A stretch of DNA of 64,000 nt from Granulosicoccus antarcticus IMCC3135 (GCF_002215215.1 NZ_CP018632.1:5266501-5330500), one strand, 5' to 3'; numbered from the stretch's first letter, positions 27,920-37,460 are shown. The notes: generated by a model not told the origin, from the letters alone. Numbers and translations: made by a program.

Positions 27920-28058
27920 GATTGTTTCCTATTTTGTTACGCAAGAGTTCCAAACAAGTCGTTTATTGAATCATAGGTCAAGTGGATACTGATTTTGAAG
28001 CGGTATTTGGATTCCGTTAAAAACCATTCGTTACGACCTGAACTGCTTGAGGCGAACC

Positions 28059-29030
28059 ATGACAGCAAAAGAAATTCTCTACACCCCGATACCGTCGGCA
28101 GAAATACCCCGCTATGCGGGTCTGTCCACATTCATGCGACTTCCGCATTTACCGCCGAACGAGGCGATGAATGTGGATATCGGCTTGATCGGCGTGCCCT
28201 GGGACGGCGGCACCACCAACCGCCCTGGGGCACGCCACGGTCCACGACAAGTCCGCGAGTTGTCCTCGCTCATGCGCAACTATCATCCTGCGCTGAAATT
28301 GAGTCCCTATAAACTGGCCAACTGCCTGGATCTGGGTGACACGCCGGTAAACCCACTCAGTATCGAAGAGACTCTGCACCTGATCGAGACCTTCTATCAC
28401 GATGTAGTCGGTCGTCGAATTGCACCGCTATCTGTTGGCGGTGACCACCTCATCAGTCTACCTATCCTGCGCGCTCTGGCCCATCGTCACGGCTCGCTGG
28501 GCATGGTTCAATTCGATGCCCACACCGACACCTGGGATACCTATTTCGGCGATTACAAATACAGCCATGGAACACCATTTCGACGGGCCATAGAAGAAGG
28601 TGTACTCGATCCGAAGCGCACGGTGCAGATCGGAATCCGCGGTGGTGTATACGACGAGCACGATGGCGACTGGGGTCTCGAACAGGGTATTCGCGTCATC
28701 ACCATCGAGGAATACAATGACTTGGGGCCAGATGCCGTGGCCGCTGAGGCGCGACGGATTGTGGGGCATCAGCCCACCTACGTGACGTTCGACGTGGATG
28801 CTCTCGATCCGGTCTATACACCCGGTACCGGGACGCCTGAAATCGGTGGGCTCAACACCTTCGATTGCCAGAAAATGCTACGTGCTCTGCGCGGTCTGAA
28901 TCTGATTGGTGGTGACGTTGTGGAAGTGTCCCCACCCTTTGACCCCAGCGGCAACACCGCACTGGTCGGCGCAACGATGATGTTCGAGATTCTTTGCATT
29001 CTGGCCGAGGCTCTCAGCCAAAACCAATAA
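28059..29030 (+). CDS. Agmatinase-family ureohydrolase (agmatinase / guanidinobutyrase / guanidinopropionase)
   Basis: A 323-residue Mn-dependent ureohydrolase. The Mn ligands are seen in GGDHLISLP, QFDAHTDTWD and FDVDALDPVYTPGTGTPEIGG. It splits a guanidino compound into urea and an amine. The length and the extended N-terminus with IPRYAGLSTFMRLPHL are typical of the guanidinobutyrase/guanidinopropionase group rather than SpeB agmatinase, but substrate cannot be fixed. ATG 28059 is favoured by GAGGCG six bases upstream. A transporter follows 79 bp later and a LysR gene is divergent, together suggesting a complete uptake and catabolism unit. Confidence 0.85.
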   Translation: MTAKEILYTPIPSAEIPRYAGLSTFMRLPHLPPNEAMNVDIGLIGVPWDGGTTNRPGARHGPRQVRELSSLMRNYHPALKLSPYKLANCLDLGDTPVNPLSIEETLHLIETFYHDVVGRRIAPLSVGGDHLISLPILRALAHRHGSLGMVQFDAHTDTWDTYFGDYKYSHGTPFRRAIEEGVLDPKRTVQIGIRGGVYDEHDGDWGLEQGIRVITIEEYNDLGPDAVAAEARRIVGHQPTYVTFDVDALDPVYTPGTGTPEIGGLNTFDCQKMLRALRGLNLIGGDVVEVSPPFDPSGNTALVGATMMFEILCILAEALSQNQ

Positions 29031-29109
29031 TTCATTCGGGGAATGGGTCCATCAAGACCCATCCCTGCTCCCCGCTGTCGCAAACATCCAGATTTAAAAG
29101 GAAATTCTC

Positions 29110-30507
29110 ATGAATATCGACGTCGTTATCGTTATCGGCTATTTCGCCATGATGTTGCTATGCGGATTTATAGCAATGCGTAAACTGACCACTACGGCAG
29201 ACTATCTCGTTGCCGATCGAAACCTGCCCTTCTGGGTGTTTTTCCCCTGTCTTTCAACAGTTATTCTTGGAGGCGGATCAACCTTCGGCTCCGCCTCGCA
29301 AAGTTATCAGTTTGGAATGTCCGGTGCCTGGATCACGCTGATGTTCGGTTTGGGGGTCGTCACTGTGGGATTGGCATTCGCTGGAAAACTGGCGAAACTC
29401 AAGGTTTTTACTCTTAGCGAGATGCTGGAGCGTCGCTATGCACATGGAACCCGCTACGTCAGTGCCATTATCGCCTCAATCTATGCCACCTTGATATCAG
29501 TGGTGCAGATTATCGCTCTGGGCACGATCCTTAAAGCACTGCTGGGATGGGATTTGTCGACGGGCATCATCGTGGGCGGCATGGTCACCATGGTCTACAC
29601 GCTGATCGGCGGCATGATCGCCATTACCATCACCGATTTCATCCAGTTCATCCTGATGACGCTGGGTGTCGCGTTGCTGATACCTGCCGGTATTGACGCT
29701 GCCGGTGGTATGGCGGCAGTGACAGCAGCAGTTCCTGAAGAATTCTTTTCGCTGACCAATATAAGTGCCACTCGCGTCCTGGGTCTGTTCCTGTCGCTCT
29801 ATCTGGGCATCATGATCGGACAAGACATCTGGCAGCGTATATTCACTGCCAAGAATGAAAAAGTGGCCAGAAACGGCTCAATCTCAGCTGGTCTCTATTC
29901 CATCGGGTGGGGAGCTGCCATGGGCCTGTGCGGTATCCTCGCGTTTGTACTCTTACCTGATCTTGATTCACCACAGGATGCGCTTCCGGCACTCGTGATG
30001 AAGGTAATGCCCGCTGGCCTGAGCGGTCTCGTTCTTGCCGCATTGATGTCTGCACTCATGTCGACTGTGAGCTCTACCGTTCTGGCTTCAGCGACGCTGA
30101 TCAGTAATGATCTGCTTAAGCCATTATTCGGATTCAATGAAAAGAAGGAATTGGCAGTATCTCGTTGCATTACCGCACTGGTAAGCGTGTTGGTCATTAT
30201 CTTGTCGATATCCATTGGCGATGTTTTTATTGCCCTTGATACCGCTTATGCCTATCTCTCCGGCTGCCTGTTCGTTCCCATCATGGCAGCCCTGTTCTGG
30301 AAGAAGGCCACGTGGCAGGGAGCCATTAGTTCGATCATCATTAGTGCCATTATCGTAAGCGCAAGCTTGGTGAGCTACGGTGCGGCAGCTGCGGAAACGG
30401 TTATCTTTGGCCTATTGTCGAGTGCGGTGGTTATGGGAGTGGTCAGTCTTGTAATGGGTGGCCCGAAAGCAAGCGACTTGGTTGAATGGGAAAGAGATCG
30501 TTCTTGA
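29110..30507 (+). CDS. Sodium:solute symporter family (SSS) transporter
   Basis: This 465-residue inner-membrane protein has about 13 hydrophobic segments. Family features include the TTADYLVADRNLPFW start and GGGSTFGSASQSYQFGMSGAW in helix 2. SGLVLAALMSALMSTVSSTVLASATLISNDLL covers the Na2 site region. Na+-driven import of the guanidino substrate of the neighbouring hydrolase is the natural hypothesis. AAGGAAA lies about 7 bp upstream of the ATG. Co-transcription with the hydrolase is very likely. Confidence 0.88.
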   Translation: MNIDVVIVIGYFAMMLLCGFIAMRKLTTTADYLVADRNLPFWVFFPCLSTVILGGGSTFGSASQSYQFGMSGAWITLMFGLGVVTVGLAFAGKLAKLKVFTLSEMLERRYAHGTRYVSAIIASIYATLISVVQIIALGTILKALLGWDLSTGIIVGGMVTMVYTLIGGMIAITITDFIQFILMTLGVALLIPAGIDAAGGMAAVTAAVPEEFFSLTNISATRVLGLFLSLYLGIMIGQDIWQRIFTAKNEKVARNGSISAGLYSIGWGAAMGLCGILAFVLLPDLDSPQDALPALVMKVMPAGLSGLVLAALMSALMSTVSSTVLASATLISNDLLKPLFGFNEKKELAVSRCITALVSVLVIILSISIGDVFIALDTAYAYLSGCLFVPIMAALFWKKATWQGAISSIIISAIIVSASLVSYGAAAAETVIFGLLSSAVVMGVVSLVMGGPKASDLVEWERDRS

Positions 30508-30570
30508 AGCCAATCAGCCCATACGCCAAGTTGGGTAATCTGTTGATCGGGTAGTTGAATAACTTTCAAG

Positions 30571-30613
30571 TGATACAAGCCGCGCAGGATGATATCCGAA
30601 GCGGCCTGTATCA
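30571..30613. terminator. Bidirectional terminator hairpin between the symporter and HAD genes
   Basis: TGATACAAGCCGC pairs with GCGGCCTGTATCA (one mismatch) around a 17-nt loop, midway between convergent genes. Confidence 0.65.
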
Positions 30614-30672
30614 TTTAGCGGCCGAAAGGGGTCGGGGCCGATCCCTATGGCATGCAGGTGAGAGAACCAGTA

Positions 30673-31293
30673 TCAATTTCGCCCGGCAACAATTCTGGCA
30701 ATCAGCTCATCAATCAGTTGTCCGCCTGCGTGTTTATCAGTCAACTGCACGCCTTGCATGCCAAAAGCTTTGGCAGCTTCAATATTCTCAGCCATGTCAT
30801 CGACAAAAACACAGCTTTGTGGAGTGACGGCGAACTTCTCACACAGGTGCTGATAGATAGCGGGGTCCGGCTTGATAAGCCCCGCCTCGCAGGACACGAC
30901 GACCCCTTCGCAAGCATCCCAGCAGTCGAACGTGGATTCCAGATATTTCCATGCATGGTCCTGCATGTTCGACAGTATATAAACAGGCACGCCCTGAGCC
31001 TTGGCGCGGTGCATGGCTTCCATCGTATTGGGCAGTGCCAGTAGCGAGGTGCACAGATTCGCATAGATTCTGGCGATGCCTTCCGGATTCAGAGAGGTCC
31101 TTGCCTGGGCTCGCTCGATGGCCTGCTCCACGCTAATGGTGCCACGATCCAGCGCCAGCCAGTCAGGGTTTCCGACGGTCACAGACAAGGCTTCTTGCTG
31201 TTCGGCAGGCACCTGGAAGGCACTGGCTACCAGTCCATCAGGATTCCAGTCGCAAATAACATTACCAATATCCAGTATCAGGTTGTTGAGCAT
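30673..31293 (-). CDS. HAD-IA family phosphatase (YihX-like)
   Basis: A 206-residue HAD hydrolase. Motif I is LILDIGNVICDW, with the nucleophile at the first Asp. Motif II is YILSNMQ, and motif III/IV is LIKPDPAIY with SCVFVDDMAENIEAA. The DxGNV version of motif I matches YihX (alpha-D-glucose-1-phosphatase) and related enzymes. The substrate is uncertain. The internal ATG at 31293 aligns with the family; a longer frame to 31353 is possible but adds a non-family extension. Confidence 0.85.
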   Translation of the reverse strand: MLNNLILDIGNVICDWNPDGLVASAFQVPAEQQEALSVTVGNPDWLALDRGTISVEQAIERAQARTSLNPEGIARIYANLCTSLLALPNTMEAMHRAKAQGVPVYILSNMQDHAWKYLESTFDCWDACEGVVVSCEAGLIKPDPAIYQHLCEKFAVTPQSCVFVDDMAENIEAAKAFGMQGVQLTDKHAGGQLIDELIARIVAGRN

Positions 31294-31425
31294 AGGAGCG
31301 ATTACGTCTTTATTTGTGGGACAAGAAGCGAAGCATAACGTCAGATGTGGCATAGGAAAAGGGAAAATATGAACGTGACCCCGTCGACCATCTATCCCCT
31401 GGCTGCTTGACGTTGACCATGATAG

Positions 31426-31441
31426 CTGTATTTAATACCAG
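31426..31441 (+). promoter_or_regulatory. LexA (SOS) box immediately upstream of dnaE2
   Basis: CTGTATTTAATACCAG fits CTG-N10-CAG exactly and differs from the full CTGT-N8-ACAG consensus at one position. The AT-rich centre is typical. It ends only 3 bp before the ATG, so it must overlap or follow the transcription start, and bound LexA would block transcription there. Confidence 0.75.
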
Positions 31442-31444
31442 TAT

Positions 31445-34400
31445 ATGGACATACAGTTAAATTCAGCCACTCCGTCGAACTATGCAGAACTGCATTGCGT
31501 CTCGAATTTCAGCTTTCTGCGCGGTGCATCACGCCCGGAGGAGCTGATAGACACTGCCCTGAGACTGGGCTACTCAGCACTGGCCATCACCGATGAGTGC
31601 TCCATGGCCGGCGTGGTACGGGCCTATGGGCGCATGAAGGAGTTGGCGAGTGATGTTCCCGTCGCCCCTGGCAAGATAAACGACAATGTCATGACGCAGG
31701 CGAGTTTCAAACTGATCGTCGGCAGCGAGTTCGCTCTGGATGATGGCTTTCGACTGGTCGTTCTGGTGCGCAACCTCGCCTCCTATGCGCGGCTCTGCCA
31801 ACTGATTACCAACGCGCGCCGATCTGCGGCAAAAGGTAGTTACCAGATATCACCTGCCATGATCAATAATGCCGGTCTGGAGGATTGCTGCCTGATACTG
31901 GTGCCCCCTTACCTGCCTGCAAGACGCAAGAATCCGGACGCTATGTTCAGCTGGTTCGACAAGCTGGGGCCCTTCACTTTTCTGGCGCTCGAGCTGCACT
32001 ATGGCAGTTATGATCAGAAACACAGCCACTGGTTGTTCGATGCGGCGGAACGCCACCAACTGGCCATCGTCGCCGCCGGCGATGTTCATATGCACGAACG
32101 CAAAAGGCGCGCGCTGCAGGACATCATCACCTGTATCCGGCATACCTGTACACTGGATACCGCGGGTCGGCGACTGTTTCAAAATGGCGAACACTACTTG
32201 CGGGACAGGCGTGCCCTGCAATCCATTTATCCTGCAAAAACACTGCAAAATGCCTGCGATGTGGCAGCCCTGTGTCACTTCGATCTGGCAGAACTGGACT
32301 ATCAATACCCTCGGGAAGTAGTGCCTGCAGATCTGACATCAGCTCAATATCTGCGCAAGCTGACGCTGGAGGGTGCGCAATGGCGCTGGCCGAATGGACA
32401 TAGCATCGATGTACAACAGCAACTGGAACACGAGCTATCGCTCATCAGCGAGATGCAATACGAGTCCTACTTTCTGACCGTGCACGATATCGTCAGGTTC
32501 GCCCGTTCTCAGAACATCCTGTGCCAGGGTCGCGGCTCGGCTGCCAACTCGGCCGTCTGCTATTGCCTTGGGGTCACTGAGGTAGATCCTTCACGAACGC
32601 GCATGCTGTTCGAACGCTTCATTTCAAAAGAACGTAATGAGCCCCCCGACATTGATATCGACTTCGAGCATGAACGGCGTGAAGAGGTCATTCAGTATAT
32701 TTATGCCAAGTATGGCAGGCACCGGGCTGCCCTGGCGGCAACGGTAATCACCTACCGCAAGCGTAGTGCCATTCGTGACCTGGGCAAGGCCATGGGCCTG
32801 CTCGAGGACCAGATAGAAGCCCTGTCCAAATCAATGGCCTGGTGGGACGGTACCGATGTTGTCGGTGAGAGGCTCGAAGCCATGGGCTTTGATCCTGACA
32901 GCCCATTGATAAAGCGTTTCACCTGGCTCTTGCAGCAATTGCTGGGATTTCCACGTCATCTGTCACAGCATGTCGGCGGCTTTGTCATCTCCGATCGGGA
33001 TCTGTCGACACTGGTACCGGTTGAAAATGCTGCCATGCCTGATCGCACCATCATCCAGTGGGACAAGGATGATCTTGAAGAACTGGGCCTGCTGAAGGTG
33101 GATGTGCTGGCTCTGGGCATGCTCACCGCCATTGCCAAGTGCTTCAAATTGATAGAATCACATCGGGGCATCAGTCACACCATGGCTGCCATCCCGGTCG
33201 ACGACACCCCCACCTACGACATGATCTGCCGGGCCGACACCATTGGTGTTTTCCAGATCGAGTCACGGGCGCAGATGTCAATGCTGCCGCGCCTCAGACC
33301 GCGCAGTTACTACGATCTGGTGATCGAGATATCCATCGTCCGACCGGGCCCTATTCAGGGCGGCATGGTCAACCCCTACCTGCAACGTCGTCAGGGCATA
33401 CAACCCATCAGCTATCCCAACAAGGATCTGGAGCGGGTGCTGGAACGCACGCTGGGCGTCCCCATTTTCCAGGAGCAAGTCATGGAGATTGCCATGGTGG
33501 CCGCAGGCTTCTCGGCAGGTCAGGCGGATGAACTGCGCCGTTCCATGGCGGCCTGGCGTCGCGGCGGGCAAGTTGCCCGATTTCATGACCGTGTGGTGAG
33601 CGGCATGTTGAAAAATGGTTATGATCCGGAGTTCGCCGAAGCCATTTTTCGTCAGATCGAGGGCTTTGGCGAGTATGGTTTCCCGGAATCGCATGCGGCC
33701 AGCTTTGCCTTGCTGGTCTATGTCTCCTGCTGGTTGAAATGCCACGAACCAGCCGCCTTTCTGTGCGCCATGCTCAACAGCCAGCCTCTGGGTTTCTATG
33801 ACCCATCCGATCTGACGCAGGATGCCAGGCGTCATGGCGTCAACGTTCTACCGGTTGATGTCAATCAAAGTGACCGGGACCACAAGCTGGTCATTCCTGA
33901 CAAGAGCGACAGAGAACAGCCTCACATAACTGACAATAACGCCCCCCACACCGCAACCTCGCCTGCTCACTCGAATCCTACTCAGCCAAACACTGCTCAC
34001 TCGAATCCGGATCAGGCGGCTATCCACAACACAGCCACACCATTGCCTCAGGCAGCGGTACGGTTGGGATTCCGGCTGGTATCCAGACTCTCCTCTGCGG
34101 GTACTGAACGACTGTTGGCGGCGCGCGCCCATGGTCCGTTTACCAGTGCCGCCGATCTGGTGCGTCGCTCAGGCATCAACCAGACAGACCAACAGGCACT
34201 GGCCATCGCTGGCGCACTGGAAAATATCAGTGGTGACCGGCATCAGGCGCAGTGGGATCTGCTGGGCGTGGAGGCTTTGCCTGAACTGCTGGCTGATGCA
34301 TCGGCCGCGGAACCTTGCCTGCATTTGCCTGAACCCACTGAAGGCCAGAACACGGCAGCCGATTACATGAGTATGGGTCTGACCCTTGATCGTCACCCCT

Positions 34401-34756
34401 TGTCGCTATTGCGGGAGCGGCTGACAAAAAGGCGTATTCTGGATTCGAGCCGCTGGGCAGCCATTCCCAACGGCCGCATGGCTCGTATCGCAGGTCTTGT
34501 CAAAGTGCGTCAGCGCCCAGGCACGGCCAACGGTGTGATCTTCCTGACCATCGAGGATGAGGGCGGGCCGATGAACGTCATTGTCTGGAGCCAGGTCGCG
34601 GAAATCTTCCGCAAGGAGGTGCTGGGCGCGCAGATGGTATCGGTACACGGTGTCACGCAGCGCGAACAAGGGGTATCGCATCTGGTTGCCCGCAAAATCG
34701 AAGACCTGTCCTGGATGCTGGGCGAACTCACTGTCAGTTCCCGTGATTTCCATTAA
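31445..34756 (+). CDS. dnaE2: Error-prone DNA polymerase DnaE2 (ImuC)
   Basis: A 1103-residue C-family polymerase. It has the PHP domain start AELHCVSNFSFLRGAS and the polymerase active site PDIDIDF (401-407, with D402 and D404) plus the third Asp in KVDVLALG (D553). A C-terminal OB-fold (MARIAGLVKVRQRPGTANGVIFLTIED) follows; FLTIEDEGG and HGVTQREQGVSHLVARKIEDL are typical of DnaE2. The family performs damage-induced mutagenesis with ImuA/ImuB, neither of which is adjacent. The only possible start codon in frame is ATG 31445 (a stop lies 12 bp upstream) and it has no Shine-Dalgarno, suggesting a leaderless or very short leader. A low-complexity insertion lies at about 815-868. Confidence 0.93.
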   Translation: MDIQLNSATPSNYAELHCVSNFSFLRGASRPEELIDTALRLGYSALAITDECSMAGVVRAYGRMKELASDVPVAPGKINDNVMTQASFKLIVGSEFALDDGFRLVVLVRNLASYARLCQLITNARRSAAKGSYQISPAMINNAGLEDCCLILVPPYLPARRKNPDAMFSWFDKLGPFTFLALELHYGSYDQKHSHWLFDAAERHQLAIVAAGDVHMHERKRRALQDIITCIRHTCTLDTAGRRLFQNGEHYLRDRRALQSIYPAKTLQNACDVAALCHFDLAELDYQYPREVVPADLTSAQYLRKLTLEGAQWRWPNGHSIDVQQQLEHELSLISEMQYESYFLTVHDIVRFARSQNILCQGRGSAANSAVCYCLGVTEVDPSRTRMLFERFISKERNEPPDIDIDFEHERREEVIQYIYAKYGRHRAALAATVITYRKRSAIRDLGKAMGLLEDQIEALSKSMAWWDGTDVVGERLEAMGFDPDSPLIKRFTWLLQQLLGFPRHLSQHVGGFVISDRDLSTLVPVENAAMPDRTIIQWDKDDLEELGLLKVDVLALGMLTAIAKCFKLIESHRGISHTMAAIPVDDTPTYDMICRADTIGVFQIESRAQMSMLPRLRPRSYYDLVIEISIVRPGPIQGGMVNPYLQRRQGIQPISYPNKDLERVLERTLGVPIFQEQVMEIAMVAAGFSAGQADELRRSMAAWRRGGQVARFHDRVVSGMLKNGYDPEFAEAIFRQIEGFGEYGFPESHAASFALLVYVSCWLKCHEPAAFLCAMLNSQPLGFYDPSDLTQDARRHGVNVLPVDVNQSDRDHKLVIPDKSDREQPHITDNNAPHTATSPAHSNPTQPNTAHSNPDQAAIHNTATPLPQAAVRLGFRLVSRLSSAGTERLLAARAHGPFTSAADLVRRSGINQTDQQALAIAGALENISGDRHQAQWDLLGVEALPELLADASAAEPCLHLPEPTEGQNTAADYMSMGLTLDRHPLSLLRERLTKRRILDSSRWAAIPNGRMARIAGLVKVRQRPGTANGVIFLTIEDEGGPMNVIVWSQVAEIFRKEVLGAQMVSVHGVTQREQGVSHLVARKIEDLSWMLGELTVSSRDFH
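33965..34008 (+). repeat. Imperfect tandem duplication inside dnaE2
   Basis: GCTCACTCGAATCC occurs at 33965-33978 and again at 33995-34008, a 30-bp in-frame period. It encodes two AHSNP(T/D)Q copies in a Thr/Asn/Pro/His-rich linker that other DnaE2 proteins lack at this point. Confidence 0.7.
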
Positions 34757-34923
34757 AGAGCGTCATTTTCACTTCAGCGACACGCCTTGTGTGCCGCTCT
34801 CTCTAGAGACTCGTCATATCCTGAATTGCACTATCATTCCACTCAGACCAGAAAATTGAAATGAACGGCAGACAGAATCGCCGAATCATCATTGCCCTTG
34901 ACGAATAAACCCTACAAACAAGC

Positions 34924-36246
34924 ATGAGCAAGCACGCGGCGTGGCTACACGCTGAACTATCCCAGTGGATGCGCGATGGCCTGGTTGACGAGACGACCGC
35001 CAAGGCCATTGCCAGTCGCTACCCGATCAACCATGGTTTGTCCTGGGGCCTGTTCATTCTTACCGCTATCGGCGCCATTATCTTCGGCCTGGGCATCATC
35101 CTGTTCTTGGCCAACAACTGGGCGGGCATGCCTAAATCAGCAAAGCTGTTTCTTGTCTTTGCAGCCCTTGCCCTGAGCCACGGTATCGCGCTGTGGTTAC
35201 GCCGCAAGCGTCCCCATCAGCTCAATCTGATTGAAGGCTTTCACCTTGTTGGCACCATGATGTTTGGCAGTGGTATCTGGCTGATTGCTCAGATCTACAA
35301 CCTCAGTGAGCATTACCCCACCGCCCTGCTCGTATGGGGACTGGGTGCATTGGCAATGGCGTGGGCACTGCCATCCGTCATCCAGGCACTGCTGGCCTGC
35401 ATACTCATTAGCGTCTGGGGCTTGTCCGAAACGCTGGATTTCCAGAATGTGCACCTGGCCAGTATCGCACTGGTGGCCATCGGCATTGTGCCACTGGCCT
35501 GGAATCAGCGTTCCCGAACACTGCTGCTATTCGGCCTGGTTTCGCTTATGGGTCTGAGCTTCATCAACATCGGCAACTTTCTGAGCTACAGCATTATCTT
35601 CAATCTGCTGTTTGCCGTCAGTCTGATGCTGATCGCTGCCGCCTACCTGGCCCAACGCACACAGTTTCCCGGCAGTGACTCGGTACTGCGCGGCGTTGGC
35701 GTCATTATCTACGGCGTCAGTCTGTTCATGCTGACCTTCGTCAACGATTTTGTCTCGAATATACAGCGCCTGCCCTATAATCCGGATGCCTCGTGGCAGG
35801 GGATCATCACCGTACAATGGGCAGTGCTGGCACTCGCGGTCATTATCTGGTGTTTTATGGTCCTGCCACCCGTCATCAGAAAGCTCAGGCTTGATACCGC
35901 GACCACCAAGACCTTCCAACACTATCTCGTCCTGGCCTCCTTGCTGACATTAATTGCTCATGATCTTGGCTGGTTCGACGGACAACCCTATATACCTGCC
36001 ATCCTCTACAACGTGATTCTTGCCTCTCACAGCGTGCTGCTTATCATTCGCGGCACTGATAATCTGCATGGCAAGCAAGTCTCGTTGGGTTGCCTGATGC
36101 TGGTGGGTCTGATCATGGCTCGCTTCAATGATATGTTCGATAGCTTGCTGCTGCGTGCTCTGGCATTCGTTCTGATCGGCACCTTGCTCTTCATTATCGG
36201 ACACTATTATTCAAAGTCGAAAATGCGGGGACTGAACCATGCGTAG
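34924..36246 (+). CDS. DUF2157 multi-pass membrane protein
   Basis: A 440-residue protein with a short cytosolic N-terminus (WLHAELSQWMRDGLVDETTAKAIASRY, the DUF2157 signature) followed by about 12 hydrophobic helices. The function is unknown. It overlaps the next gene by 8 bp. DUF2157 and GDYXXLXY proteins are usually encoded side by side, so the two probably form a complex in the inner membrane. Confidence 0.85.
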   Translation: MSKHAAWLHAELSQWMRDGLVDETTAKAIASRYPINHGLSWGLFILTAIGAIIFGLGIILFLANNWAGMPKSAKLFLVFAALALSHGIALWLRRKRPHQLNLIEGFHLVGTMMFGSGIWLIAQIYNLSEHYPTALLVWGLGALAMAWALPSVIQALLACILISVWGLSETLDFQNVHLASIALVAIGIVPLAWNQRSRTLLLFGLVSLMGLSFINIGNFLSYSIIFNLLFAVSLMLIAAAYLAQRTQFPGSDSVLRGVGVIIYGVSLFMLTFVNDFVSNIQRLPYNPDASWQGIITVQWAVLALAVIIWCFMVLPPVIRKLRLDTATTKTFQHYLVLASLLTLIAHDLGWFDGQPYIPAILYNVILASHSVLLIIRGTDNLHGKQVSLGCLMLVGLIMARFNDMFDSLLLRALAFVLIGTLLFIIGHYYSKSKMRGLNHA

Positions 36247-37384
36247 CTGGATCATCGCCCTGTGCATAGCCGCCCAGCTTGCGGTACTGGCCTATATGGT
36301 TTTCGGGCGCGAAATGTTGATTAAAAACGGGACAAGAATCAGCATTACAACGGCGCCCATCGATCCTCGAGATCCGTTTCGCGGCGACTTTGTCCGTCTA
36401 CGCTATCCTCTGAATACCCTGAGTCATGCACCGGTTCGCTGGCAGCCTTCAGACTATCAGCCACGCAAGGGCGACAAGATGTACGCCATACTCGAACAAC
36501 GACCCGGTGGTTTGTACGATGTTGCCTATTTCAGCAATCTGCCACCCGCCAGTGATTCCAAACCTCTGTACTTGCGCGGGCGAATTCAGGCCGCTGTCAA
36601 CTGGGACGGACGTAATCAGGTCGATGTCAGCTATGGCATCGAGCAACTGTTCGTCGAGCAAGGCTCAGGCGTGGACATTGAAGACCGGCGCGGCATCAGA
36701 GGAGGTATGCAGAACGCCATGCAAGCCACAATTTCCGTTGGCGCTGACGGCTCAGCCGTACTCACCGGGCACACCTGGAGTGACATTGCGATTGGTCTCG
36801 AGATCAGCGATACATTTCAATTGATCGAGCCGACATCGGAAGACTCTGCGGTTTCCGAGGATAACGGCAGCGACACCGATAGCCCAGATCTCATCAAGCC
36901 GCCATCCCAGACTGCCTCCCCGGATCTGCCACCGATCAGACTCACCGTAACCAACGTATCGCAAGACAGCATTACCTTGAACAATCCGGGTGACAACTGC
37001 GGATTCAGGCTCGAGCCTCGAACCCGATCGCATTCGGAGTTCTTCCAACCTGCTGGCGTCTGCGCAGATTTACCATCAAAGCCGGTAATGATCGAGGCCG
37101 GAGAGTCAATCGTCCTGGACATTGAACTGGCCAGTCCACGCTGGCATATGAGTCTGAAGTCGGGTGATGTCATCAGCACCGCCGACATACGCTCGTTTCA
37201 GAATAGTGCCGAATGGTTTCGTCTGGTTTACCGATCAGAGCAACAGGTGAAGAAACTGCCCGGCGCTGAAGCTGACGACAGCAAGACGACAAGAAATACA
37301 GATATGACCAATGCAAGTGCGCCCCCTTTTTGGCAAGGAGATCTTGTCAGTCAGGCCTTCAGCCCCAGAGGGCAGATGGACTAA
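36239..37384 (+). CDS. GDYXXLXY-domain protein with long C-terminal extension
   Basis: A 381-residue protein. One N-terminal anchor (about 3-24) precedes the GDYXXLXY domain (about 35-190), with the signature GDFVRLRY and a YGIEQLFVEQGSG block. Typical family members are about 180-200 residues; here another 180 follow: an acidic Asp/Ser linker (about 198-230) and a beta-rich, possibly Ig-like segment (LTVTNVSQDSITLNNPGDNCGF) with two cysteines. I do not recognise the extension. Partner of the DUF2157 gene by overlap. Confidence 0.82.
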   Translation: MRSWIIALCIAAQLAVLAYMVFGREMLIKNGTRISITTAPIDPRDPFRGDFVRLRYPLNTLSHAPVRWQPSDYQPRKGDKMYAILEQRPGGLYDVAYFSNLPPASDSKPLYLRGRIQAAVNWDGRNQVDVSYGIEQLFVEQGSGVDIEDRRGIRGGMQNAMQATISVGADGSAVLTGHTWSDIAIGLEISDTFQLIEPTSEDSAVSEDNGSDTDSPDLIKPPSQTASPDLPPIRLTVTNVSQDSITLNNPGDNCGFRLEPRTRSHSEFFQPAGVCADLPSKPVMIEAGESIVLDIELASPRWHMSLKSGDVISTADIRSFQNSAEWFRLVYRSEQQVKKLPGAEADDSKTTRNTDMTNASAPPFWQGDLVSQAFSPRGQMD

Positions 37385-37393
37385 GGGTTCGTG
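37381..37393 (+). repeat. Dispersed motif variant, copy 4
   Basis: CTAAGGGTTCGTG overlaps the TAA stop of the GDYXXLXY gene. One base differs from the consensus. Confidence 0.6.
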
Positions 37394-37448
37394 GAATCAC
37401 GAATATCGAACCAACTCTGGATGCAAGACACATCGCATCCAAAGTTGG
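37388..37448. terminator. Two hairpins between convergent genes
   Basis: The first is TTCGTG-gaat-CACGAA (37388-37403). The second is larger: CCAACT and GGATGC pair with GCATCC and AGTTGG around a 10-nt loop (37411-37448). They separate the GDYXXLXY gene (+) from the aldo/keto reductase gene (-). Confidence 0.7.
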
Positions 37449-37460
37449 TGTGCCTAGTGC

